Shown piece after piece: positions 22,090 to 34,311 of a DNA stretch of 64,000 bases. The stretch covers positions 78,486,447 through 78,550,446 of the forward strand of contig CM055265.1 in NCBI GenBank assembly GCA_029237695.1, written 5' to 3'. The position numbers and the translations under genes are program-made. Source of the DNA: Conchocele bisecta. Lineage: Eukaryota; Mollusca; Bivalvia; Lucinida; Thyasiridae. A model generated the notes under the pieces. That model had not been told where the DNA came from and made no database searches. It worked only from the letters and a program-made list of their open reading frames with translations. Each line of letters starts with the position of its first letter. The first letter of the stretch is position 1.

Positions 22090-23927
22090 ATGATGCTTTG
22101 GGTTTTTTTCTCCCTGGAAACGGTGCTCAGATTCCCCGGAACTCATTAATGTATTAAACAATTATATTTCTTAAAATAGTATAGCAATTTGAGATGCACC
22201 ACATTAAAGGTGATATTCGTAGCTTTAATTTGATATACTGATTTGTATAATTGGTCATTGTGAAAAGTAGTTTAATGTGGATTGAAAATAGCACTTTGTT
22301 GTGGATTAGGCAATACAAATACAGCGATTATCCCCGGAACTCACGGAACCCTTAATAAATTACACATCCCTTTACATATTACAATATATTTTATGTTATA
22401 TTAAAAATGAGTCGCATAGCTTTAATTTGATACATTGGTCGATATATTTGGAGATTTCTAAAGTATGAAACTATTCGCTTTAATAATGCAATTTCCACGG
22501 CCTTATATGTCACCAAATGAACAACTGGAGGTCAACTGAGAAAAGGACAGGGCTGCATTGATGCCCATGCCACGTGTGCTCTAAACCTAAATATGGTGTT
22601 GTATGCTGGTAAGATATAAAGGCATCGTTAATGATTGTACATATTGTCACCGCAAAAAAACACTACGATATAAGTGAACCTGAAACTAAACGCACTGCGA
22701 ACATGTAATTATAAGATAAAATTGAAATATCCCAAAATAATTATAAACAGATAACACGGAAATGGCCCATACGCACACATAAGATAGTTAGCAATGGTAA
22801 ATTATTATAGTTTATGGAGATTATGTTTATGGATGGAACGTAATCTCCTGTAGGAACCATACGTCGGCTATATAAAGAGAAATAAAAAATTATACTCTTA
22901 TCTAAATTTCATTATGGCAATTATAATTAATCAATTGATCTTATGTAAAATATACTATGATGACTACCGTTAACTATGTATGCTTCAAATTGTGTTACTT
23001 TCCATGTGCGCTACGCCGCTGTACATTCGCACATCAATCAATATTTACCTCTATGACAAACACCGATTGAAATACCATTCTCATTCTAGCGTAGATTCCA
23101 TATCGGCTGATATAAAGAACATAATTTATTATGTATACATGTGCTCACTCTTATTTGACTATTCACAGTTCACTCTTAAATAAGCGAAACATTATAAGCA
23201 TATTTTCCAGCAAATACAGATATAACTTATATAGTTATCTGGTTACTCAAGTCTGCTGAAATCTTCTAGTAGAGTTGTGCATACATCCCTGAGCTAGACC
23301 ACCAGAACAGAATCAGAAAGTCAAGCAGTTGCATGGCCATGCTTTACACTGGTTGCGACAATTAATTCCCATTTTTCTCCTCGGGGGATATATGTAGTAA
23401 CTAAGTTGATCAATCACCAAGTTGATCGGAACCTACATCGTCTATATCACTTTATCAGGTATGCTAGTTTCCCCCAATTGACACCTCCCATGTGGCACGC
23501 TTAATCAATTACGTATCTGCGTATAACAACAAACATTAAGCGCTACATAATGGATTTTAATACTCGGCACATGCCATTAATCTGACCAGTCTGAGGGGAT
23601 TCGCCGAGTCACAAAGAGGGACACAGTCAATAAAATTAATTATTTATCTTGTATTTAAAGGCATATTGTGTCTCCGATATACCTCGAAACTGATGATTAT
23701 CACACTCATTAAATGAGCACTTGCTTAACATGTATACCAGTGATTCTATATTTTATGTACATAATGGTGCCGTTTTTCTAGTTTCAATGTAGAACCAATA
23801 ATTCATTAAACTGTGTTTATTCCATTGGGTGACAGTCCAGTTGTTACATTTATAATAGTATAGCCAATTGTTCTCGTCATTTTATATATTTTATTTCCAC
23901 TTCAAGGGACCAGGGGTCTCAGAAATG

Positions 23928-25022
23928 TCATTTCCGTTACGTACATTTACATGACGTAAATATAGCTTTACATTTACATTTTTTTCTTTTCAACGGCATA
24001 AAACATAAAACTGAAGGGGCATCTATTTAGAAAAGTGTCAAGAATATGGTAAGCTAATTGTATTAGTTTGAAACAGAGAAATTTAGTAGCAAGTCGTGGA
24101 ATTTCTCATTTATGGTAACCCAACAACATGTATTTAATATGAATCAGTAAAGTTAAGCGAAATAAAATAGCTTGGCATGTAACAGAATGCCGTATGTTAC
24201 CACATGTACCAAACATCGTTATAAAGCTACATTTAATTAATAGCACAGCGTACAAAAATATGGGCGTAACGGAAATGATTATGTAACGGTAATGACAAAA
24301 CGTAACGGTAATGACTTTCCATTTATTTAAAATACTAATACAGCATATATAACAAACATATTTATACTTTGAATATGCTGTACAATATAACTTCAAGTTA
24401 GAGTTTACTTTTAATGTGATTGCCAATAGAAACCCACACTCCTTGAAGTTGTGTCTGTTTTTTGTTGTTTTAGAGCTTTTACTGATTAAATCTTGATATA
24501 TAAATGTTGTAGGTCTGAATAAATGTGCCAATTACTGACCGACAACTGATGGAACCTGGTTTATATCTAATTGATGCATGAACTGACTGGTTAGTATGGT
24601 AATTTATCATTGCCGTTACGCGATCGTCATTACCGTTACACAATTTTGTAACGGAAATGACCGTAACGGTAATGATTTTTCTTAAAAAACTCCCATTTTT
24701 CACCCCTCTGTATACAACGCATCATGAAGGTAGAATATGCAAAGGCAACGTTGCAAGTGTGTCTATCTACCCATTTTGGTTTCAGTCGACCTACATACAT
24801 ATGGACGTGTATAAACCCCGAACGGTAATGATGCATGTAATGTGTAACCTTAAAATTCCGAATACAGACCGGCCTCGTTCTCGGAAATGACTTAAGTTGT
24901 GTTACCACCGTGTTTATTTATAAATAAGGCTCCCACAAACAGTGTTCATTGCATTAGTAGCTGAGAGTAGAAAAGGGAGGTTACTCTGATTTTACATTTT
25001 TTGTTCAGCGTAACGGTAATGA
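23928..25022. repeat. Cluster of a 13-bp motif, GTAACGGTAATGA
   Basis: Eight full copies (GTAACGGWAATGA, or C in the W position once) lie at 24266, 24283, 24302, 24648, 24663 and 25010 on plus, and 24607 and 24627 on minus. Another minus copy is at 23928. Partial copies are at 24820 and 24880. Three are in tandem at 17 and 19 bp spacing, and four form a 69-bp two-versus-two inverted set. No family in the rest of the window has this motif. The TAACGG part matches the Myb core and TAATGA resembles a homeodomain core, but a role is only conjecture. Confidence 0.8.
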
Positions 25023-26929
25023 TTCGATTTCGCGGGACAGATACATTAACGTCAGTATTTTTGACAACAAAAGGCAAATTTATTGCAGAATAAGTTTAAT
25101 GTCAATGTTAAACTATTTTAATTCAGATGCAATGTATAGTAAAGTACAAATGGACAAGATTTGAGAATTACGGGCTTGTGATCTGTGCTGATTGATGATC
25201 GGGACATGCCCATTTGGTGCACCATACGTATGCCAACAACAGAAAATAATAACTAAACACACCTAGCAAGAATTGTAAATACTGTTTTCTTAATGGATTG
25301 GTATTATACATAGTTTCTTTACTGAAAAAAAAAATTCCTTATAAATTGTGTGATTTGTCACTGAGTAAATTACACCGGGACACCAGATGTACATAAAATA
25401 TAGAATCACTGATACATTTCTTGTTATTATTCCAGCATTTGTGCTATAGGCGTAATAACTGCGGATGTGCAGGCTCATTCTGGTAAAACTGAACAGAAAC
25501 TCTAGATCTATACGCATTGTTGTGGCATGGCGGGCACATGTTTATCACGCCCTACAGTGTGAACGTTGTCCAGTGAGTTTTCGTCCAGTGAAGCTCGGTA
25601 TCCAGCCAGCACACTTGACATTTGTGTTTGTTATTATTCCTCTATGAATCAACATGGTAGCAATAACAAACATTGAAGAACATTATGAGACTGTGCTTCC
25701 GATCTGGGTTTACACTGGTTACACTGATCACCAGAAATCCCGAAGTCGATTCAGGGTTCATGTTGTTCGCAATTGTTTATGTAATATTAATTATGGATGT
25801 TAATTGTCACCAGTCAAATCGCATAATCGTCTAGCGCTCTCATGCAGTCTGATAAGGATCTATACTTATGTTAAGTATAATTATGGATGAATCACTGAAT
25901 GAATGGCGAACAGTGCAGACCCTATCAGACTGTACGTATAGGTAGATGGATTTTTAGCTACATTGGTCAACACTTCAATACGCCGGTATTCCCCAGTCAC
26001 AGCTAGTCCCATGAAGGCACGTTTAAATACATTATGATCGGGATCTACACTGGTCACAATTTTTCTGACGCACATAGTTTCAGAAGGAACCAATTAAGTC
26101 CATGCTATATAAGTATCTATACTTATGTTTAGTAGAATGTCATTCGCGATTCACTGATTGAATGGCGAACAGTGAAGACCCTGAACCGAATGAACATATA
26201 TATGTAGGCTGATTTGGGTCTACATCAGGCAACAATACAAAAGTCCACATATACACTTTAATTCAGAAATGCAGCACATAAAAAGATACCTGGTCTCAAC
26301 TATACATAATACGCCTGTTATCGGCTGACTGAACTATCTTTGGTGGGTCAATATTCGTTAATTTCAATTCACTTTTTTGGTAGCTTTAAATTGGTCGATC
26401 ATTATATTTTATACATGATGTAACATAGAGATATACATTTTAGATGGTGTATTATTGGTCATGATTGATTATACATTATTGAAATTAGAATGGTTTATAA
26501 AGGTTCAGGGGATTGTACGTACTGTTAAACCGAATCCGGCACTGCGAATTTTAGTAAAAATAAAATCTTTGTTTTTTTTACACTTTTCGTTGGTTAATCG
26601 TTACAATCAATATACTAAATTAAAACATATATACTAATGTTCAATATGACATGTAATTTTGCAATTTTGATAACACAGTTTAGAAATTATGGACGGTTCC
26701 GTGGGTTCCGGGGAATCTAAGCTCCACTTTACCGTTGCCAAGGAATGCAAATATTTGCTAACTTCAATTTAATATTTATATTAATTACACACATCATAGA
26801 CATACATATTATACACCAAATTAAAGTATGGAGCCATACCTTTAATTTGATACATTTGCCATACAAATAGGTATTACAAAATATGAATTATAACCGTTAA
26901 TAAAGGTTCCGTTTATTACCGCATAATAA

Positions 26930-27150
26930 GTGCACGAGTTCCAGCGAATAAACCTGTCCGGGCCGAGGTGTCTTGGCCGACTGAACTTGGTGCCGAATGT
27001 ACGATAGGGAACCAGTGGACTGGCCCCAATGAGATCGGGAAACAACACGGGTTCAAAACTCTGAATTCGGAGATCATCGGGTTTGATCGTTTTATTCCAC
27101 GAATGGTCACAATTTGGAACACAAACCAAGATGTTTTGTTCTTGCCTGTA
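26930..27150. other. Coding-like segment open on both strands
   Basis: On plus a frame reads RAEVSWPTELGAECTIGNQW and ends at TAA near 27152. On minus a frame reads DHSWNKTIKPDDLRIQSFEP and goes on to RFIRWNSCTYY. Base composition is more GC-rich than the surroundings. The plus frame has a faint likeness to the C-terminal end of LINE reverse transcriptases (IPRMVTIWN). I could not decide between a decayed retrotransposon and an orphan exon. Confidence 0.35.
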
Positions 27151-27353
27151 TAATTTGCGTATCAGTTGAGAACAAATGTGTAGGAAGTGACAATAACGAT
27201 TTGGACCCGCATGTGTTCTTTTCCGGTAAATATTTGCTTTGGCGTATCTTCAATATTGTCTAAAAAGGGGGGTAAATTTCTCGTCATACTCGTAAATTGT
27301 TTTTGACAACTGAAATGTTCTGTAGTGACTGAGTCACATCCTAAAGCATGTAC

Positions 27354-27706
27354 CAGCGCTCCAGATAAGCTACGTATTTGCGTAAATACCCAATTATAAT
27401 TGCCAAAAACCCAATTGAAATCAGAAGTAGCGAGTATCAAAAAGCAATACAAATTTCATGGTACCTTTATCACGATGCAGAAAAAATAAACAGACCACAA
27501 TTATAGCATATTTTCCATGAAAACAGACAATTCTAATGAAATGCCAAGACATTGTTTTTATTTCGAAGCAAACTGTTCTATTATTGCTGTCTGTTGATGT
27601 GTAAACAGTAGTGTGATTTTATTTTATCCAATTAAAATGTTGAAATACCCTTGCTTCAGAAATGGAGTGACAATACTCGATTACTAATTTCTTATCTGGA
27701 GCTCGG
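27354..27706. mobile_element. Family J MITE
   Basis: Inverted ends CAGCGCTCCAGATAAG and CTTATCTGGAGCTCGG; inside CAATTCTAATGAAATGCCAA and GTTGATGTGTAAACAGTAGT. The family shares its outermost GCTCCAGATAAG with family K. Copies: 33376 (half), 39390 and 47305 (end only). Confidence 0.75.
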
Positions 27707-28106
27707 ATGTACTGTTAACTGTATCGACTATTGTATATTTAAAACCTTAAGGATTCATATCATCATGGTGAATCTTACTGGGGTCAAGTTATAGGGTCCA
27801 GTGATCTTGGCTAGTAATTGGCCATTATTGGGTGCCTGGCACCGGATCAAGACTAGCGTGTCTCTATTACATTGTTTACTTTTGTTTTTTAATAATCTGC
27901 CGTTCTTTTGTTTCTATGCTTCACGGGAGGGTAGCGGGAGCAATTTGTGCGACAAGGCAAACCAAGTCCTGACCATTCTCCCCGCCACCACCCCAGGGAT
28001 TTGTTTAATTCTTAGCAACAAACGGTGCATATGTTATAAGAAATAGTACCCATTTAACTCAGTAATATATCATCAAATCGGTTAGTTAATTATTCACAAG
28101 TATTAT
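27707..28106. other. Unassigned sequence
   Basis: Positions 27800-27860 include GCCTGGCACCGGATCAAG, a motif shared with SINE-2-like regions at 540, 10785 and 55125. No supported gene. Confidence 0.4.
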
Positions 28107-28748
28107 GTCTCCCCCATATATGGGGAGACATATTGTTTTTGGCATGGTTGTTCATCCGTCCGGCACAAAATTTGTGGCGCGGGTTTCTCCAAAAGTATTT
28201 GAGTTAATATGACAGGAATATTTGTCATCATGTGAAGTTGCGCACCTTGGGTTGTAGATGTGGATTCATCCATTATTCACAAAGTTATGGCCCTTGACTT
28301 TGCGTACTTAACTGAAAAACTATTTGAGCTACAGTCCTGAACATTATAGGAATATTTGTCATCATGTGAATGTCTGGCTGTCCACGTTAAAGTTTTTGGG
28401 TATCCAATATCTCAATATAATGTAACGGTAAGTTCATTCTATACCACACCCATGCGGCCTTCATGTCCAAGGTCAAGGTCAAATTACTTAGATAGATTTG
28501 TGATAAAGTATTTAGGTACCCATTATCTCTGCAACGGTAAGTCGGATTGACTTCAAACTTCATAAACTTCCTTATCATCATCCATATTTTTATTCCAAAC
28601 CACACTGATGCGGCCTTCATGTCCAAGGTTAAGGTCAAATTAATTCAAAATTTGCGTTATAGTTTTTAAAATATGTGCGTTAAACTTTTTATTTGTCGGT
28701 CCAGACAGTGGCCGGGGGTATACGTGAGCCCCCTGCTCACTTTCTCTA
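28107..28748 (+). mobile_element. Helentron-like element X with mismatched ends
   Basis: The 5' end ATGTCTCCCCCATATATGGG is that of the element at 39976. The 3' end (GGCCGGGGGTATACGTGAGC, hairpin, CTCTAG) is that of the element at 55626. The interior changes from one unit type (TTTGAGTTAATATGACAGGA) to the D unit (GTCCACGTTAAAGTTTTTGG) near 28345. It is therefore a chimera, with an internal join. Confidence 0.65.
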
Positions 28749-28755
28749 GTTTTTA

Positions 28756-30843
28756 GCTCGACCATTCAAAGAATAGTTAGAGCTTATGTAGTCACCCCGG
28801 CGTTAGCGTCACCGTCGCGCCTTGGTTAAGGTTTTTAGTCAGGCTTGTATATGGAATACTCCTGGCCCTACACCCACCATACTTGGACAATTGTATATGC
28901 AATACTACTGGCCCTACACCCACCATACTTGGACAACTTCATCTCCTAGTGATGTACATCAATAACCCCTGATCTATATTTGACCTTGACCTACATTTCC
29001 TCTTGAATTACTTACCGGTAGTTAATTCCCCTTGGTTAAGGTTTTTAGTCAACCTTGGTTAAGGTTTTTAGTCAAGCTTGTACATGGAATACTATTGTGC
29101 ATACAGACACCATACTTGGACAACCTTTTCTCATAGGGATGTACATCAATAACCCCTGATCTATATTTGACCTTGACCTACATTTCCTCTTGAATTACTT
29201 AGTTAATTCCCCTTGGTTAACGTTTTTGTCGCGCCTGCTTTAGCAGAGGCGCGACTATAGTCGGCGCTTTTTCCGTCATCGTCCGTTTTTTTTGTAAGGC
29301 AAATGCGTTAAAGTTATTGTTTTTTCACAATATCTCTTTAACCCCTTGCCAGACATTGATAATATTTCACATCAATGTTTGTCTAGGGATGATGCTTCAT
29401 TACGCACACCCCAACATCCAAATTTTGAAGGTCAAGGTGACAAGGTCATTTATTTCCTTGTGATGTTCACCGGTTTTGTAACAGAAATGCGTTAAAGTTA
29501 TTGTTTTTTCACAATATCTCTTTAACCCCTTGCCAGACATTGATAATATTTCACATCAATGTTTGTCTAGGGATGATGCTTCATTACGCACACCCCTACA
29601 TCCAAATTCTCAAGGTCAAGGTCATTTATTTACTTGTAATGTTCACCGGTTTTGTAACAGAAATGCGTTAAAGTTATTGTTTTTTCACAATATCTCTTTA
29701 ACCCCTTGCCAGACTTTGATAATATTTCACATCAATGTTTATCTAGGAATGATGCTTCATTACGCACACCCCCACATCCAAATTTTGAAGGTCAAGGTCA
29801 TTTATTTACTTGTAATATTCACCGGATTTGTAACAGAAATGCATTAAAGTTATGTTTTTTCACAATATCTCTTTAACCCCTTTCCAGACATTGATAATAT
29901 TTCATATCATCAATGTTTGTCTACGGATGATGCTTCATTATGCACACCCCCACATCCAAATTCTGAAGGTGAAGGTAATTTATGTACTTGTAATGTTCAC
30001 GGTCAAATGCCTCGGCAGGCGCGACACCGCTTCCGTGGCGGAATTCTTGTTAGTCAAGCTTGTATATGAATACTCCTGGCCCTACACCCACCATACTTGG
30101 ACAACTTCATCTCCTAGTGATGTACATGTACATCAACAACCCCTGACCTATATTTGACATTGACCTACATTTAACCTTGAATTACTTAGTTCATTCCCCT
30201 TGGTTAAGGTTTTTAGTCAACCTTGGTTAAGGTTTTTAGTCAAGCTTGTACATGGAATACTATTGTGCATACAGACACCATACATGGATAAATTTTTCTC
30301 ATAGGGATGTACATCAATAACCCCGACCTATATTTTACCTTCACCTACATTTAACCTTGAATTACTTACTTATTTCCACTTGGTTAAGGTTTGTGCTCAA
30401 ACTTGGTTAATGTTTATAGTCAAGCTTGTATATGAAATACTCCTGGGCCTACAGCAACCATACTTGGCCAACTTCATCTCCTAGTGATGTACATTAATAA
30501 TCCCAGACCTATATTTGACCTTGACCTACTTTTATCCTTGGATTACTTAGTTATTTCCCCTTGGTTAAGGTTTTTAGTCCAGCTTGTATATGGAATACTC
30601 CTGGGCCTACAGCAACCATACTTGGAAAACTTCATCTCCTAGTGATGTACATCAATAACCCCTGACCTATATCTGACATTGACCTACATTTAACCTTGAA
30701 TTACTTACTTAATTTCCCTTGGTTAAGATTTTTAGTCAACCTTGGTTAAGGTTTTTATGCAGGCCGCGGCCACCTTGTTTGTCAAGTTATGTGTACATCA
30801 ACAACCCTCGTAGTCGAGCTATGCTGTTCTCCTACTGCTCTTG
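28756..30843 (+). mobile_element. Helentron-like element U with nested element T
   Basis: 5' AGCTCGACCATTCAAAGAAT; near the 3' end GTAGTCGAGCTATG, then CTGCTCTTG before TT. The interior repeats CCTTGGTTAAGGTTTTTAGT and ATACTTGGACAACTTCATCT. A second terminal-looking hairpin, GCAGGCCGCGGCCACCTTG, ends at 30777, so the right part is itself composite. Element T sits at 29230-30050. Confidence 0.6.
29230..30050 (+). mobile_element. Helentron-like element T, nested in U
   Basis: 5' hairpin GTCGCGCCTGCTTTAGCAGA; inverted partner GGCAGGCGCGACA; 3' hairpin CCGCTTCCGTGGCGG, then AATTCTTG before TT. It interrupts the host sequence GGTTAAGGTTTTTAGTCAAG. About four units of 174-182 bp (CCAGACATTGATAATATTTC, GAAGGTCAAGGTCATTTATT) fill it. 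Confidence 0.8.
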
Positions 30844-31189
30844 TTAACTTGGGTCGCCAGTAACTCAAAAAGTATTTGAGTTACAGGCATGAAACTATAT
30901 AGGAATGTTAATCAGCATGTGTAGTTGTGACCTGGGGTTTTGTTTGCGGAATCATCCAGTAAGGATGGAGTTATAACCCTTGACTTAGAGAAAATTGGCA
31001 ATTTTATCCATCACACATTTCATCAAAAATGATGATATTTCAAAAAGTGTTTGAGTTGAGTTGCTAAATATTACAGGAATGTTTGTCACTATGTGAAGTT
31101 GTGCACCTGGTGTTTTTGATGTGGATTCATCTAATATTGGCAGAGTTATGGCCCTTGACAAGTAAAACTTGCATATGTTGTCTCTTTTT
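30844..31189 (+). repeat. Two units of the Y-type tandem repeat
   Basis: TATTTGAGTTACAGGCATGA and TTATAACCCTTGACTTAGAG match the units of the element at 39976. Its own ends are not present. Confidence 0.6.
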
Positions 31190-33145
31190 GGAGCGAAGCT
31201 CATGTGAGCTATTGTTACCGCAATGTGTCCGTCGTCGTCCGTGAACATTTTCAAACGTCTTCTCCTCGGTAACCATTGGGCCTATGGTCACCAAACTTCA
31301 TGGTCATGGTCCTTAGGTAGGGGGATTACAAAATTGTTAAAATTCTTCAAAAATCTTCTTCTCAAGAACCGCCAACCGGATTTCGACAAAACTTGGTAGG
31401 AATGATCAATGTACAATGCTCTTTCAAAATTGTTAAAATGGTGACCCCAGGGTCAAAAATGGGCGTGGCCCGTGGGGTCAAATTGGGGTCAAATTTTATT
31501 TTTGACTGAATATGGTCATATCATATATCAAATTGAAGGTATCAATGAGGCGATCACTCTGGTGCAATATTTGTCGGAATCGGATGATTATGTCATCCAA
31601 GATGGCCGCCAAAAGGTCAAAAGGTCGTTCTTTTATTAGAGATTTAAAAATTCTTCTTCACATGAACCGCTTGGCCCATGGTAGCCAAACTTAAAAGTTA
31701 TGGTCCATGGGTGAAGCCTTTTCAGATTTGTTAAAATGGAGGTCATCGCTAATCCAAGATGGCCGCCGTCTAAAAATAGCATAAATTCTTAAAAAATCTT
31801 CTTCTCATGAACCGCTTGCCGGATTTCGACGAAACTTGGTAGGAATGATCGATATACATTGCTCTTTCAAAGTTGTTAAAATGGTGACCCCGGGGTCAAA
31901 AATGGGCGTGGCCCATGGGGTCAAATTGGGGTCAAATTTTATTTTTGACCGAATATGGTCATGTTATATATCAAATTGAAGGTATCAATGAGGCGATCAC
32001 TCTGGTGCATTTTCTGTCGAAATCGGATTGTTATGTCATCCAAGATGGCCGCCGAAAGGTCAAACGGTCGTTCTTTTATTAGAGATTTCAAAATTCTTCT
32101 TCACATGAACCGCTTGGCCCATGGTAGCCAAACTTAAAAGTTATGGTCCATGTGTGAAGCCTTTTCAGATTTGTTAAAATAGAGGTCATCGCTAATCCAA
32201 GATGGCCGTCGTCTAAAAATAGCATAAATTCTTAAAAAATCTTCTTCTCATGAACCGCTTGCCGGATTTCGACGAAACTTGGTAGGAATGATTGATGTAC
32301 AATGCTCTTTCAAAGTTGTTAAAATGGTGACCCCGGTGTCAAAAATGGGCGTGGCCCGTGGGGTCAAATTTTATTTTTGACCGAATATGGTCATGTTATA
32401 TATCAAATCGAAGGTATCAATGAGGCGATCACTGTGGTATATTTTTTGTCCAAATCGGATTGTTATGTCATCCAAGATGGCCGCCGAAATGTCAAAAGGT
32501 CGTTCTTTTATTAGAGATTTCAAAATTCTTCTTCACATGAACCGCTTGGCCCATGGTAGCCAAACTTAAAAGTTATGGTCCATGGGTAAAGCCTTTTCAG
32601 ATTTGTTAAAATGGAGGTCATCGCTAATCCAAGATGGCCGCCGTCTAAAAATAGCATAAATTCTTAAAAAATCTTCTTCTCATGAACTGCTAGCCGGATT
32701 TCGACGAAAAATTGGTAGAAATGATCGATGTACATTGCTCTTTGAATGTTGTTAAAATGGTGACCCCGGGGTCAAAAATGGGCGTGGCCCGTGGGGTCAA
32801 ATTTTATTTTTGACTGAATATGGTCATGTCATATATCAAATTGAAGGTATCAATGAGGCGATCACTCTGGTGCAATATTTGTCGGAATCGGATGATTATG
32901 TCATCCATGATGGCCACCAAAAGGTCCATTTATTCAAGATTTTTAACGTCTTTTTCTCAGGAACCACATGGCCGATTCTGTGTGAAGCATTTTCAGATTT
33001 TGTAAAATGAGAGTCATCGCTTAATCCAAGATGACCGCCATCTAAAAATAGCACAATTTTGTTAAAACACATGAACTCAATGTCACATTCTCCTCTGGTG
33101 TTCATGGAGTCAGGTGAGCGAATTAGGGCCATCATGGCCCTCTTG
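31190..33145 (+). mobile_element. Helentron-like element S with long (about 435-bp) units
   Basis: It begins GGAGCGAAGCTCATGTGAGC and ends with CAGGTGAGCGAATTAGGG, the strong hairpin GGGCCATCATGGCCC and TCTTG before TT. Four units start near 31508, 31951, 32383 and 32816; each has GAATATGGTCATGTTATATA, a CATCCAAGATGGCCGCC block and AATGGGCGTGGCCC. Short open frames of about 60 codons recur in each unit but look like repeat frames only. Confidence 0.75.
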
Positions 33146-33636
33146 TTTAACTTAGCCATTTTTTCTATACAATTCTATATACGGTACAGAGTTTGTGTAC
33201 ACAACTCCTCCGAAACCGTTCTGAAACTATGCACACGTCTTCTACACATATTGAAGATGTGCACCTTGGTGTTTTTATGCCGAAAAAATATTTTTTAACA
33301 AAAATATCACCTTTTTAACTTAGCCATTTTTTCTACATTTTTCTATGCAATTCTATATACGATACAGAGTTTGTTTAAGGAGACAATTCTAATGAAATAC
33401 CAAGATTTTTCATTTAGAAGCAAACTATTCAATAAGTGCGGTCTGCTGATGTGTAAACAGTAGTGTGATTCTATTTTACACAATTAATATTTTGAAATAC
33501 CCAATTGCTTCAGAAATGATGGAGTGACAATACTCAATTACTAATTCCTTATCTGGAGCCCTGCTCTATCCCTGTTACTGGATCAGGTCAACGCCTTTCA
33601 GTGTGTAAATTATTTATTGTAATTTCAGTTCTCAGA
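33146..33636. repeat. Dispersed repeat and half of a family J element
   Basis: 33150-33370 shares GTGTACACAACTCCTC with 1010-1030. 33376-33564 is the right half of a J element, ending CTTATCTGGAGCCCTG. Confidence 0.55.
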
Positions 33637-33887
33637 GCCCCGCAGGGGACGTATACTTTTTTTTTTTTTAATTCGTTCCCACGAAATAACAATTCGTTCC
33701 CTCAATTTAATAATTCGTTCCTACAAATGAACAATAATGAATTTGTTCCCACAAATTAACAATTTGTTCCCTCAATTTAACAATTCGTTCCCAAACGAAT
33801 TGTTATTTTGTGGGAACGAATTGTTATTTTGTGGGAACGAATTAGTAAAAAAAAAATCCATGTCTCCTGCGGGGCTCCGTATGAAGG
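33637..33887. mobile_element. Palindromic element with AATTCGTTCCC repeats
   Basis: Ends GAGCCCCGCAGGGGACGTAT and TCTCCTGCGGGGCTC are inverted. The inside is a row of AATTCGTTCCCACAAAATAA-type units, the left half on one strand and the right half on the other, meeting at GTTCCCAAACGAATTG. T and A runs lie just inside the ends. Confidence 0.7.
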
Positions 33888-34007
33888 TACAAGTACATGT
33901 ACAGATGTATGGTACCCCAACATGCAGGTGCATTACTAACTGTTATATGATGGTCATATTGTGACCTTTCTGTTGAAATGCTGAAGGCTCTCTGTATGGA
34001 AGGTTTG

Positions 34008-34188
34008 GGAAGTGGACTAGGGAACATGGCATTGGATTTCAATACCGGAGGTTGTGAGTTCAATCCCCACCCTCGCCGTGCAAAATACTTACATAGTTTT
34101 CCATCCCACTGGTCTGTTGGATGAGACTGTAAACTGTGTTCCGACTCTGTATGACCTTAGCAGTGGCTGGGACGTTAAACCTATTCAC
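34008..34188 (+). mobile_element. SINE-1 copy
   Basis: GGCATTGGATTTCAATACCG, B box GAGTTCAATCCCC, and tail GTATGACCTTAGCAGTGGCT with GACGTTAAACC. Confidence 0.8.
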
Positions 34189-34311
34189 TTCCCAGGCCTT
34201 TTCCCAGAAATTATTCATAGTGCTGGTGTATTTTAGAGCGAACGTCATATATTGAGGGTTAAATATTATTAAATTGGACGTGTACTTACTTTTACCATTT
34301 ACTATATATTT

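Larger units (their letters stand above)
22090..27150. other. AT-rich region poor in known repeats, with internal symmetry
   Basis: Three related segments recur. CAGATTCCCCGGAACTCA (22127) and TCCCCGGAACTCACGGAACC (22331) are in direct order, and the inverse (GGTTCCGTGGGTTCCGGGGA) lies near 26695. AGCTTTAATTTGATA follows each left copy. A 38-bp inverted pair (GTGATTCTATATTTTATGTA near 23740 and its inverse near 25395) lies inside, around the 13-bp motif cluster. No intact open frame of meaningful length is found. It may be an old large DNA transposon; that is inference. Confidence 0.4.

Noticed and set aside
24106..24531. Open frame of 141 codons on minus
   Set aside because: It covers the 13-bp motif cluster. 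The protein is rich in residues expected from AT-rich noise, with no domain and no splice or start context.
31512..32569. About 60-codon frame conserved in each S unit
   Set aside because: Identity follows the unit's overall identity. I see no excess conservation of the frame, and both ends are arbitrary.
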